DNA from: Roseitranquillus sp963709765
Lineage (GTDB): Bacteria > Pseudomonadota > Alphaproteobacteria > Rhodobacterales > Rhodobacteraceae
Assembly (NCBI GenBank): GCA_963709765.1
Contig: CAVPXL010000002.1
Location: 62,001 to 126,000, forward strand
Direction: 5' to 3'
DNA length: 64,000 nt
In this document: positions 41,214-50,073 of the stretch, piece by piece
How positions within the stretch are numbered: position 1 is the stretch's first letter
Layout: the number at the start of each line of letters is the position of its first letter
The notes under the pieces: model-generated
What the model was told of the DNA's origin: nothing
What the model saw: the letters and a program-made list of their open reading frames with translations, nothing else
Database searches by the model: none
Program-made: the position numbers and the translations under genes

Positions 41214-41651
41214 ATGCGCGCCCTTGTCCAGCGCGTCACCCGCGCCGCCGTCAGCGTGGACGGCGAAACCATCGGCGCCATCGACGCGGGCCTCCTGATC
41301 CTGGTCTGCGCCATGCGCGGCGACGACGCGACCGCGCCGGAGCGGCTGGCCCGCAAGGCCGCTCGCCTGCGCATCTTCCGCGACAATTCCGGGCGCATGA
41401 ACCGCTCCCTCCTCGACACCGGCGGCGCCGCCCTCGTGATCAGTCAGTTCACCCTCGCCGCCGACACCGCGTCGGGCAACCGCCCCGGCTTTTCCGCCGC
41501 CGCCCCGCCCGGGGACGGCGAGGCCGCCTGTCGCGCCTTCGCCGACGCCCTCGCCGCCGAGGGCATCTCCGTCGCCACCGGCCGGTTCGGCGCGACCATG
41601 GCTGTGGAGCTGGTCAACGACGGCCCGGTGACGATCTGGCTCGACGTCTGA
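41214..41651 (+). CDS. dtd: D-aminoacyl-tRNA deacylase
   Basis: Dtd removes D-amino acids (and glycine from tRNA-Ala) from mischarged tRNAs. The 145-residue protein starts MRALVQRVTRAAVSVDGE and has the active-site SQFTLAADT and the C-terminal NDGPVTIWLDV cross-subunit motif. It follows the kinase by 31 bases on the same strand and ends toward the thioesterase gene. Confidence 0.95.
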   Translation: MRALVQRVTRAAVSVDGETIGAIDAGLLILVCAMRGDDATAPERLARKAARLRIFRDNSGRMNRSLLDTGGAALVISQFTLAADTASGNRPGFSAAAPPGDGEAACRAFADALAAEGISVATGRFGATMAVELVNDGPVTIWLDV

Positions 41652-41671
41652 GAGCGACCGGAACCGCTCCG

Positions 41672-41687
41672 CCCGGCCCTGCCCGGG
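41672..41687 (+). terminator. weak hairpin after dtd
   Basis: CCCGG-CCCTGC-CCGGG forms a 5-bp stem 20 bases beyond the dtd stop, followed by the T-rich TCTTTCAAATCTTGT. The whole 41690-41760 stretch is unusually AT-rich for this genome and lies between converging genes, which fits a termination zone. Confidence 0.35.
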
Positions 41688-41774
41688 TCTTTCAAATCTT
41701 GTCAGAAGTTTAAAATGGGGGGGTAAAATCTTGCTACTTCTTGCAAGTTTCGCCCGCCGATCGCATTTCCCGCG

Positions 41775-42227
41775 TCAGTCGCGGACGTAGCGCAGATGCG
41801 AAACCCGCGCCTCGCTCAACGCATCCCGCACGAATTGCGGGATCCGCTCCGTCGTCAGCCGCTCCGGCTCCCCCTCCGGAGCGCGGCCCCACACCCGGGT
41901 CTGATGCGCCTCCACCAGCAGCGTGTCGTCGCGCGTGAAACGGTGCGCGACGTCGAACGACGCCTCGCCCAATCTCTTGATCTGACTGGATAATACAAGA
42001 AGGTCGCCGACCCGCGCCGGGGCCTTGAAGACCGCCTGCCCGTTGACCAGCGGCGTTCCGCGAAACAGGGGATCTTCGGCCACCATCCGCGTCATCCGGA
42101 CCCCTGCCGCATCGAACAGCGCCAGGAGGCCGGCCTCCATCCAGTCGTAGAAATTGGGATTGTACACGATCCGCGCCGGATCGCAGTGCCCCCACTCCAC
42201 CCGGATATCGAGCCGGCTCTCCAACAT
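41775..42227 (-). CDS. acyl-CoA thioesterase, 4-hydroxybenzoyl-CoA thioesterase type
   Basis: The 150-residue single hotdog-fold protein has the signature WGHCDPARIVYNPNFYDWME with the catalytic Asp. This is the pattern of 4-hydroxybenzoyl-CoA thioesterase and related enzymes. The substrate is unknown, and no aromatic degradation genes are nearby. It lies just downstream of glgB on the same strand (a gap of about 290 bases is not present; glgB ends 11 bases away). Confidence 0.85.
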   Translation of the reverse strand: MLESRLDIRVEWGHCDPARIVYNPNFYDWMEAGLLALFDAAGVRMTRMVAEDPLFRGTPLVNGQAVFKAPARVGDLLVLSSQIKRLGEASFDVAHRFTRDDTLLVEAHQTRVWGRAPEGEPERLTTERIPQFVRDALSEARVSHLRYVRD

Positions 42228-42238
42228 CGCGACGCTAC

Positions 42239-44506
42239 TCAGGCTTTTGTTTTACTTGTTTTTTTCTTGACCTCTTTGGTCTCCGTCGTCTTCGATTCCG
42301 GCGCCAGGACGAGCGTTCCAAGTGGCGGCAGCGTCAGCATCAGCGACGCCGGCCGACCATGCGTTCCGTCGTCGACCGCCCTGAGAAGTCCGCCATTTCC
42401 GGCATTCGACCCGCCATAGATGGAGGCGTCGGTGTTCATCAGCTCGCGCCACGCTCCGGCCTGCGGAACCCCGAGCCGATAGCCCTCGCGCAGCACCGGC
42501 GACATGTTGCAGACGATCACGACAGGACGCGTGCCTTCCTTGCCATTCCTTTGATAAGCAAAGACATTGTTTTCCGCATCTCCGCCGTCGATCCACTCGA
42601 ACCCCTCCGGCGAGCAGTCGAGCTGGTGCAGCGCAGGCTCGTCCCGGTAGAGCCGGTTCAGGTCGCGCACCACATGCTGCACGCCCGCATGGTAGTGGTT
42701 TTCCAGAAGATGCCAGTCGAGCGACTGGTCGTGGTTCCACTCCTTCTCCTGCGCGAATTCACCGCCCATGAAGAGCAGCTTCTTGCCGGGATGAGTCCAC
42801 ATGAACCCGAAATATGCCCGCAAATTCGCGAACTTCTGCCATTCGTCGCCGGGCATCCGCGTCAACAGCGACCCCTTGCCGTGCACCACTTCATCGTGGC
42901 TCAGCGGCAGGACGAAATTCTCGGAAAACGCGTAGTGGATGCCGAACGTCATCTGGTGGTGGTTGTAGCGCCGGTAGATCGGGTCGAGCTTCATGTATTC
43001 CAGGGAGTCGTGCATCCACCCCATGTTCCACTTGAAGTTGAACCCAAGCCCGCCGTCTCCGACCGGCCGGCTAACCCCCGGAAATGCCGTTGATTCCTCG
43101 GCAATGGTGATCGTGCCCGGCGCGCGTTTCTCCACCTGCTCGTTGGTGCCGCGCAGGAAATCGATGGCGTCGAGGTTCTCGCGCCCGCCGTAGCGGTTCG
43201 GGATCCACTCTCCTTCGTTGCGCGAGTAATCGAGGTAGAGCATCGAGGCCACCGCATCGACGCGCAGCGCATCCACATGAAACTGGTCGAGCCAGTACAG
43301 CGCCGAGGAGCGCAGGAAGTTCGCCACCTCGTTGCGCCCGAAATTGTAGATCAGCGTGTTCCAGTCCTTGTGGAACCCGAGCCGCGGATCCTCGTGCTCG
43401 TAAAGCGCCGTCCCGTCGAAATGCGCCAGGCCATGCGCGTCCGAAGGGAAGTGGGCAGGCACCCAGTCCACGATCACGCCGATGCCGTCGCGGTGGAGAC
43501 GATCCACCATCGCGGCGAAATCGGCCGGACTGCCGTAGCGGGCGGTGGGCGCGAACATGCCGATCGGCTGGTAGCCCCAGGATCCGGTGAAGGGGTGTTC
43601 GCTGACGGGCAGGAATTCGACGTGGGTGAACCCCATGTCGGCGCAATATTCTGCCAGCATGTCGCCCATCGTCGCGTAGTCGAGCACCTCGCCGTCGGCG
43701 CCCCGGCGCCAGGAGCCGGGATGTACCTCGTAGATCGAGACCGGTTGGCTGACGAGGTCCTTTTCACTGCGCCGCGCGATCCAGTCGCCATCCTGCCATT
43801 CGTATTTCAGCAATCCGGTGACCACCGAAGCGGTCTGCGGCGGCGCCTCCTGCGCGAAGGCGATCGGATCGGCCTTGAGCGGCAGCGTCTCGCCGTAGGC
43901 GCCGATGATCTCGTACTTGTAGATCTCGCCGCGCTGGATGCCCGGAACGAACAATTCCCAGATGCCGCTGCCCCAGCGCTTGCGCATGACGTGGCGGCGG
44001 CCGTCCCAGGCGTTGAAGTGCCCTACCACGCTGACGCGGCGCGCGTTCGGCGCCCAGACGGCGAAGTTGACCCCGTCGGCACCCTCATGGGTCATCGGAT
44101 GGGCGCCGAGCTTGCTGTAGAGGTCTTCGTGACGGCCCTCGGCGATCAGGTGTTCGTCCATCTCGCCCAGAACGGGGCCAAAGGCATAGGGGTCGCCACG
44201 CTCCCACTCGGCCTCGCCGGCACGGAACCGCAGGCGGTAGTCAAACCGGCCCCGCTTGCCCTTGGCCTGGCCCTGAAAGAAGCCCTCCTTGTGGACGCGC
44301 TCGAGCTCCACGACGGTCTCGCCGGTCTTCGCGTCGATGACCTGGACCTCGGCGGCATCGGGCGCGAAGACGCGGACGCGCGGAACGCCCTTGCCCTCGG
44401 CATGCATCCCGAGGACCGCGAACGGATTGCCGTGCTGACCGCGCACGATCTCCTCGATCTCTTCAGGCGTGGGTTCGGAGTATTGCCGGCGTGGGTTCGC
44501 GGCCAT
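42239..44506 (-). CDS. glgB: 1,4-alpha-glucan branching enzyme
   Basis: GlgB adds alpha-1,6 branches to glucan. The 755-residue protein has an N-terminal CBM48 region, then the GH13 catalytic domain with nucleophile Asp417 (DALRVDAVAS), acid/base Glu470 (ITIAEEST) and Asp538 (LPLSHDEVVHGKGS), and a C-terminal all-beta domain. It ends in a Lys-rich tail with unusually AT-leaning codons. Start ATG at 44506 overlaps the treS stop (TGATG). Here it branches maltosyl chains built by GlgE. Confidence 0.96.
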   Translation of the reverse strand: MAANPRRQYSEPTPEEIEEIVRGQHGNPFAVLGMHAEGKGVPRVRVFAPDAAEVQVIDAKTGETVVELERVHKEGFFQGQAKGKRGRFDYRLRFRAGEAEWERGDPYAFGPVLGEMDEHLIAEGRHEDLYSKLGAHPMTHEGADGVNFAVWAPNARRVSVVGHFNAWDGRRHVMRKRWGSGIWELFVPGIQRGEIYKYEIIGAYGETLPLKADPIAFAQEAPPQTASVVTGLLKYEWQDGDWIARRSEKDLVSQPVSIYEVHPGSWRRGADGEVLDYATMGDMLAEYCADMGFTHVEFLPVSEHPFTGSWGYQPIGMFAPTARYGSPADFAAMVDRLHRDGIGVIVDWVPAHFPSDAHGLAHFDGTALYEHEDPRLGFHKDWNTLIYNFGRNEVANFLRSSALYWLDQFHVDALRVDAVASMLYLDYSRNEGEWIPNRYGGRENLDAIDFLRGTNEQVEKRAPGTITIAEESTAFPGVSRPVGDGGLGFNFKWNMGWMHDSLEYMKLDPIYRRYNHHQMTFGIHYAFSENFVLPLSHDEVVHGKGSLLTRMPGDEWQKFANLRAYFGFMWTHPGKKLLFMGGEFAQEKEWNHDQSLDWHLLENHYHAGVQHVVRDLNRLYRDEPALHQLDCSPEGFEWIDGGDAENNVFAYQRNGKEGTRPVVIVCNMSPVLREGYRLGVPQAGAWRELMNTDASIYGGSNAGNGGLLRAVDDGTHGRPASLMLTLPPLGTLVLAPESKTTETKEVKKKTSKTKA

Positions 44507-47500
44507 CAAGAGTCCTCCCGTTCGATGATCGACAGCACGCCGCGCAAGGGGATCGTCACCCAATGCGGGCGGCTGGCGAGCTCGTATCCGATTTCATAGA
44601 CGGCCTTCTGCACCAGGAAGAGATCCAGAAGCGCCCGCGCAAAGTCCGGGTCGTCTGGATGCACGGCGCTTTCGGCCATTGTTGCGTGGTAGGTGTCCTG
44701 GAATTCCCGCACCGCCTGCGCGCGCCAGCGTGTGACGCGCTCGATCGCGGCCTCGGAGCCGCCGCCCATCTCGGTGCGCTTGTTCAGCGCGGACCAGGCG
44801 GCATAGTCGAGCGAGCGCAGCATTCCCGCCACATCGCGCAGGGCGGAGCTCTTGGCGCGCCGCTCCACGACGGGACGGCGGGGCTCGCCCTCGAAGTCGA
44901 TGATCATCACGTCGTTCTGCACCACGAGGACCTGGCCCAGGTGATAGTCGCCGTGGATGCGGATGCGCCGACCCGAAGGGGTCATGCGTTCCACCGCGTC
45001 GAGCCGGTCGATCAGGACGCCGCGCCCGTCCAGAACGCGCTGTGCCATGGCGCGCGCGTCTTCGTCGAGCGACGAGAGCGAGCGGTCCAGTGCGGCGAGG
45101 TTGGCATCGATCTCGGCCTTGACCTCGGCGACCCAGACCGCGACGTCATCGGCCTTGATCTCTTCGGCGGCAAAGGCCGGATCGTCGGTCTGCGTCGCCA
45201 GCGCCAGGTGAAGCTCGGCGGTGCGCTGACCCAGCAATTCCCCGACCGCGAGCGGGCCGGCAAAGATGCGGTCGTCCAGATCCTCTTCGCTGGCGACCTC
45301 GACATCCTCGAGATCGCGGTCGAGCGCGTCGACGAGATTCGCCCACGCATCGCCCTGGTTCTGGACGTAGCGGAACGCCGCGCCCAGCGACGTGGATGAT
45401 CCGTTGCCGTGCTGATGCTCCAGACTGCCGAGGAAGGCAGGCGTATTGGCGAAGCCGGCCTCTTCGGTCAGGAAGCGCGCCACCTCGACCTCGGGCTGCA
45501 CGCCCTCGCGCAGACGTCGGTAGAGCTTGAGAATGACGCTGTCGCCAAAGGCGATCGACGCGTTGCTCTGCTCCGCCGACAGGGTGCGCGGTTCGCCCAC
45601 GCTCTCGATCTCGCGCAGGCGGTCGTTGCCGTGAAAGACGATGCGGCCCTCGGCGGCGTCGACGACCTCGTCCCGGCGCATCCCCTCGAGCAGGCGCAGC
45701 GCCATTTCGTGATCGGCGGTCCCGTCGATCATCGCCCCGACGCGCGGACCACGTCGCAATTTGGCCACGGTGGCCCAGAGGGTGGGCGAGCCGTGGCTTA
45801 CATGCTCCTCGCCCCAGATCGCGGAGAGCGGCATGAAGTAGCGCTCCGTGTCGCCGTCGATCTTGACGTCGAGCACCGAGAGCGAATGGCGGCCGTCCAG
45901 CTCGGCAAGCTCGACGATGTCGACCGAGCGGATACGCTTGTCCTTGCTGGCGAACCATCGCTGAAGCGGCAGGAACTTGGGCATGGTGTCGCGCGCCAGC
46001 TCCCGGCCCTCGCGCCCGGCAAGCGCCGTCGAGAGGCGCCCGTCGCGGGTGGTGAGCGTCAGGAACTCGGGCAGCGGCGGCGTGATCTCCTGGTGCCAGC
46101 GGGGCGAGTCCACCTCGGCCGCCAGCAGGAACCAGTAGAATCCGTAGGACGGCAGCGTCAGAAGGTACGGTAACTCGCCCACCGGCGGGAACGGCGAGCG
46201 CCCGGTCAGTTCCACCGGCACCCGGCCGCGATAGTCGCTGAGGTCGATCTCGGCGGCCTGTGCCGAGCGCGACAGGTTGGCGACGCAGAGAACGGTCTCC
46301 TCCGCCGTCTCGCGGACATAGGCCAGCACCTTGCGGTTGCTGGGATAGAGCAGCTTCATCTCGCCGCGCCCGAAGACGGTATGGTTCTTGCGCACGTTGA
46401 TCATGCGCCGCATCCAGCTCAGCAGGCTGGACGGGTCGTTCTGCTGCGCCTCGACGTTGATCGCCTGGAAACCGTAGAGCGGGTCCTGGATGGTCGGCAG
46501 GAAAAGCCGCTGCGGATCGGCACGGCTGAATCCGGCGTTGCGGTCGGACGACCACTGCATCGGCGTGCGCACACCATCCCGGTCGCCCAGATAGAAGTTG
46601 TCGCCCATGCCGATCTCGTCGCCGTAATACACGATGGGCGTGCCAGGCATCGACATCAGCAGCGAGTTCAGAAGCTCGATCTTGCGCCGGTCATTCTGCA
46701 AGAGCGGCGAGAGCCTGCGCCGGATGCCGAGATTGATGCGCGCGCGCCGGTCGCTGGCGTAGGTCTGCCAGAGATAGTCGCGCTCCTTGTCGGTGACCAT
46801 TTCCAGCGTCAGCTCGTCATGGTTGCGCAAAAAGATCGCCCACTGGCAGTTTTCCGGGATTTCGGGCGTCTGGCGCATGATGTCGGTGATCGGGTGCCGG
46901 TCCTCCTGCGCGACGGCCATGTACATGCGCGGCATCAGCGGGAAGTGGAATCCCATGTGACACTCGTCGCCCTCGCCGAAATAGGGGCGCGTGTCCTCGG
47001 GCCACTGGTTGGCCTCGGCCAGCAGCATCCGGTCGGAGTAACGCTCGTCAAGCGCCGTCCGGATCGCCTTCAGGACGTCATGCGTCTCGGGCAGGTTCTC
47101 GTTGTTCGTGCCGTCGCGCTCGACGAGGTAGGGGATCGCGTCGAGCCTGAGCCCGTCGACGCCCATGTCGAGCCAGAAGTTCATCACCCGCAGGACTTCT
47201 GCCAGAACCTTCGGATTGTCGAAGTTAAGGTCGGGCTGGTGGCTGAAGAAGCGGTGCCAGTAGTATTGCTGCGCCTCGTCGTCCCAGGTCCAGTTCGACT
47301 TTTCCGTGTCGGTGAAGATGATCCGCGTCTCGGGCCATTTGTGGTCGTCGTCCGACCAGACGTAGAAGTCCCGCTCCTCGCTGCCCTTCGGCGCACTGCG
47401 CGCGCGCTGGAACCACGGGTGCTGATCGCTGGTGTGGTTGATGACGAGTTCGGTGATGACGCGCAGGCCGCGTCTGTGAGCCTCCTCCACGAAGGCCTTG

Positions 47501-47787
47501 AAATCGGTCATCTTCCCGTATTGCGGATTGATGTCTTCGTATTCCGCGATGTCATAGCCGTCGTCGCGCAGGGGCGAGGGATAGAACGGCAGGAGCCAGA
47601 CCGCCGTGGCGCCAAGCTCCTGAATGTGGTCGAGACGGCTCATCAGCCCGGCGAAGTCGCCCACGCCGTCGCCATCGCTGTCCTGGTACGCCTTGACATG
47701 GACCTGATAGATGATCGCGTCCTTGTACCAGTCGGTCACGGAGCGATCGATGGCCGCGTCGAGGCTGCGGTTGGCATCCACGTTCAT
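44506..47787 (-). CDS. treS: trehalose synthase-maltokinase fusion (TreS-Pep2)
   Basis: A 1093-residue two-domain enzyme. Residues about 1-550 form GH13 trehalose synthase, which interconverts trehalose and maltose. Visible are the nucleophile Asp216 (DGLRLDAIPYL), Glu258 (LLAEANQWPED) and Asp324 (RNHDELT). Residues about 600-1090 form a maltokinase, with a kinase-like HGDYHLGQVLV and the metal motif IIDFEGEP. It therefore turns trehalose into maltose 1-phosphate for GlgE. It overlaps glgE by 4 bases and glgB by 1, so the three are one transcription unit. Confidence 0.95.
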   Translation of the reverse strand: MNVDANRSLDAAIDRSVTDWYKDAIIYQVHVKAYQDSDGDGVGDFAGLMSRLDHIQELGATAVWLLPFYPSPLRDDGYDIAEYEDINPQYGKMTDFKAFVEEAHRRGLRVITELVINHTSDQHPWFQRARSAPKGSEERDFYVWSDDDHKWPETRIIFTDTEKSNWTWDDEAQQYYWHRFFSHQPDLNFDNPKVLAEVLRVMNFWLDMGVDGLRLDAIPYLVERDGTNNENLPETHDVLKAIRTALDERYSDRMLLAEANQWPEDTRPYFGEGDECHMGFHFPLMPRMYMAVAQEDRHPITDIMRQTPEIPENCQWAIFLRNHDELTLEMVTDKERDYLWQTYASDRRARINLGIRRRLSPLLQNDRRKIELLNSLLMSMPGTPIVYYGDEIGMGDNFYLGDRDGVRTPMQWSSDRNAGFSRADPQRLFLPTIQDPLYGFQAINVEAQQNDPSSLLSWMRRMINVRKNHTVFGRGEMKLLYPSNRKVLAYVRETAEETVLCVANLSRSAQAAEIDLSDYRGRVPVELTGRSPFPPVGELPYLLTLPSYGFYWFLLAAEVDSPRWHQEITPPLPEFLTLTTRDGRLSTALAGREGRELARDTMPKFLPLQRWFASKDKRIRSVDIVELAELDGRHSLSVLDVKIDGDTERYFMPLSAIWGEEHVSHGSPTLWATVAKLRRGPRVGAMIDGTADHEMALRLLEGMRRDEVVDAAEGRIVFHGNDRLREIESVGEPRTLSAEQSNASIAFGDSVILKLYRRLREGVQPEVEVARFLTEEAGFANTPAFLGSLEHQHGNGSSTSLGAAFRYVQNQGDAWANLVDALDRDLEDVEVASEEDLDDRIFAGPLAVGELLGQRTAELHLALATQTDDPAFAAEEIKADDVAVWVAEVKAEIDANLAALDRSLSSLDEDARAMAQRVLDGRGVLIDRLDAVERMTPSGRRIRIHGDYHLGQVLVVQNDVMIIDFEGEPRRPVVERRAKSSALRDVAGMLRSLDYAAWSALNKRTEMGGGSEAAIERVTRWRAQAVREFQDTYHATMAESAVHPDDPDFARALLDLFLVQKAVYEIGYELASRPHWVTIPLRGVLSIIEREDS

Positions 47788-49799
47788 GCGCGTGCCCCTC
47801 CCGGCGGCAGCAGTCGCCAGATGGCGTAGGGCCGTGCGTGCGGGTCGAGCGAAAGGCCGTGGGTCTTGCCATGCCAGGTGAAATGGTTGCCTTGGATCAC
47901 GTCCTGCACCTCTATTGACGCCTCATCGGGTAGTCCGAACTCCCAGAGCGGCACCTCGAAGCCGAAGTCCCGTCCCGCATTGGGATCAAGCAGGACATGG
48001 AACAGCAAGTAGCTTTCGCTTCGCGGATCGAATTTGCCGTAGTAGAGGACCGCGTCATCGTCGGCGTGGAAGAACTTCAGGCTGGTGAAGTCGCGCATCG
48101 CCGCGTGCTCGTTGCGAATGCGGTTCATCAGTCGGATGTCGTCCTTGATGTGCCCCTCCTGATCGAAGTCCCATTGCCGCAGCTGGTACTTCTCGCTGTC
48201 GAGGTACTCCTCCTTGCCGGGGAACGGCGCGGCCTCGCAGATCTCGTAGCCGTTGTAGACCCCGTAATTTCCGCCAAGGCTTGCCGCGAGCACGAGCCGC
48301 GTACGGAAGCCCGGACGCCCCGACGTCTGCAGGAAGTGCGGATTGATGTCGGGCGTGTTCACGAAGAAGTTGGGCCGCATGTAATGCCGGCATTCTCCGG
48401 TCGTCAGCTCGGTGAGGTACTCGGTCAGATCCTCTTTCGTGTTGCGCCAGGTGAAGTAGCTGTAGCTCTGGTTGAAGCCGACCTTGCCCAGGCGCTTCAT
48501 CACCTTCGGACGGGTGAAGGCCTCCGCGAGGAAGATCGTGTCGGGATGTCTGGCGCGCACCTCCGCGATCATCCACTCCCAGAACGGGAACGGCTTGGTG
48601 TGCGGATTGTCGACGCGGAAGATCTTCACGCCGCGGTCGACCCAAAACAGGACGATGTCGCGCAATTCGTGCCATAGCGCGGGAATTGCGTCTCGGTAGA
48701 AGTGGACGTTGACGATGTCCTCGTACTTCTTCGGCGGGTTCTCGGCATACTTGATGGTGCCGTCGGGGCGCCAGTCGAACCATTCGGGATGCTCCTTGAT
48801 CCACGGATGGTCGGGCGAACACTGGATGGCGAAGTCGATGGCCGTCTCGAGCCCGACCTTCTTGGCCTCCTTCACGAGCCGCTCGAAGTCCTTCAGCGTG
48901 CCAAGCTCGGGATGGATCGCACGGTGCCCCCCCTCATCCGAGCCGATGGCATAGGGACTGCCGGGATCGTCCGGCGCGGGTGTGAGCGTGTTGTTGCGGC
49001 CTTTGCGGTTGATCTTGCCGATCGGATGGATCGGCGGGAAGTAGAGCACGTCGAAACCGAGATCCTTGACGTACGGGAGACGGCCGATCACGTCGTCGAA
49101 GGTACCGTGCTGACCGTTCGGGCCCCATGAGCGCGGCATCAACTCGTACCAGGCGCTGAACGCCGCCTTTTCGCGATCGACCAGAACGATCAGGTCCTTG
49201 TCGTAGCGCGTGAGGTTCGAGCGCGGCCCGGCGCGCAGCATCAGGTCGAGCGTCTCGTCGGCCATCAGGATCTCGATCCGCCGGGGCGTCTCCACATGCA
49301 CCAGTTCGTCGTGGAGCGCCTTGAGCGCGGCGCGGTCCTCTCGGCCGGGGCGCGGGCGGGCGTCGAGCGCCCCCTCGACCAGTTGCCGCCCCTCCTCGGC
49401 TTCCAGAGACACGTCGAGACCGGCCGCGATCTTCTTCGTCGTGTCCTTGTGCCAATGGGCGAAGAGGTCGCGCCACGCGATAATCGTGTAGGCGGCGGGG
49501 CCAACCTCGGTCGGCGTGACGGTCGCGGTCCAGCGGTCGTTGCCGAGAAAGGTCATCTCGGTCTCGGCCCACTCCTTTTCGCCGTCGGCGCGGTAGACGA
49601 GCGCCGCGCGCGTCACCTCATGGCCGTCGCAGAAGACGTCGGCCTCGACGGTGAAGGGCGCATTCTGCACCGCGCGGGCCGGGAAACGGCCGCCGTCGAT
49701 CTCAGGATCGATCCCTTCGATTGCGATCCGGCTCTCCGCCAGCTTGTCAAGCTTCGGAGGCGTCGCGAGCGTTCCCGCGCGCCGTGCAGAACGTGCCAT
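47784..49799 (-). CDS. glgE: alpha-1,4-glucan:maltose-1-phosphate maltosyltransferase
   Basis: GlgE extends alpha-1,4-glucan with maltosyl units from maltose 1-phosphate. The 671-residue protein has an N-terminal domain, a GH13_3 catalytic barrel with nucleophile Asp397 (KIFRVDNPHTKPFPFW) and acid/base Glu426 (IFLAEAFTRP), and a C-terminal beta domain. I use the ATG at 49799, with GGGAGG 6 bases upstream. A second ATG immediately before it (49802) and a longer one at 49853 are less likely. First gene of glgE-treS-glgB. Confidence 0.95.
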   Translation of the reverse strand: MARSARRAGTLATPPKLDKLAESRIAIEGIDPEIDGGRFPARAVQNAPFTVEADVFCDGHEVTRAALVYRADGEKEWAETEMTFLGNDRWTATVTPTEVGPAAYTIIAWRDLFAHWHKDTTKKIAAGLDVSLEAEEGRQLVEGALDARPRPGREDRAALKALHDELVHVETPRRIEILMADETLDLMLRAGPRSNLTRYDKDLIVLVDREKAAFSAWYELMPRSWGPNGQHGTFDDVIGRLPYVKDLGFDVLYFPPIHPIGKINRKGRNNTLTPAPDDPGSPYAIGSDEGGHRAIHPELGTLKDFERLVKEAKKVGLETAIDFAIQCSPDHPWIKEHPEWFDWRPDGTIKYAENPPKKYEDIVNVHFYRDAIPALWHELRDIVLFWVDRGVKIFRVDNPHTKPFPFWEWMIAEVRARHPDTIFLAEAFTRPKVMKRLGKVGFNQSYSYFTWRNTKEDLTEYLTELTTGECRHYMRPNFFVNTPDINPHFLQTSGRPGFRTRLVLAASLGGNYGVYNGYEICEAAPFPGKEEYLDSEKYQLRQWDFDQEGHIKDDIRLMNRIRNEHAAMRDFTSLKFFHADDDAVLYYGKFDPRSESYLLFHVLLDPNAGRDFGFEVPLWEFGLPDEASIEVQDVIQGNHFTWHGKTHGLSLDPHARPYAIWRLLPPGGARA

Positions 49800-50073
49800 C
49801 ATGTCCCTCCCGGTCTTGTTTTCGGTACTCGGCCCTGCTCGTCTTCCGTACACGGCCCCGCTTTAGGATGGCCGGAATACAGCTTTCCGGCCGTGCAGAA
49901 CCGCCGGCTGTCGGGTTCCTAACGCCCCCGGCGTCGTTACAGGTTCCACTGAAATTTGACCTCGCAGTCGGAATGTCGCCTGATCGACGACAAAGCGGTC
50001 AAGATGTGGCGTCAAAACTGGCGGCTGAGGCAGTCGGCGAAACGCGGGTGAAGCGTCGCGGCGTCGCCGCGGT
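49800..50073. other. glgE upstream region
   Basis: About 274 bases precede the glgE operon and follow the HAD-hydrolase stop. An 8-bp inverted repeat with a 7-base loop (GGCCGGAA ... TTCCGGCC, 49870-49892) lies about 70 bases before the glgE start; it may be an operator or a leader hairpin. No gene is supported here. Confidence 0.4.

Noticed and set aside
46381..47829. 482-codon open frame opposite treS
   Set aside because: It is antisense to the TreS catalytic domain, has no ribosome site, and shows no domain.
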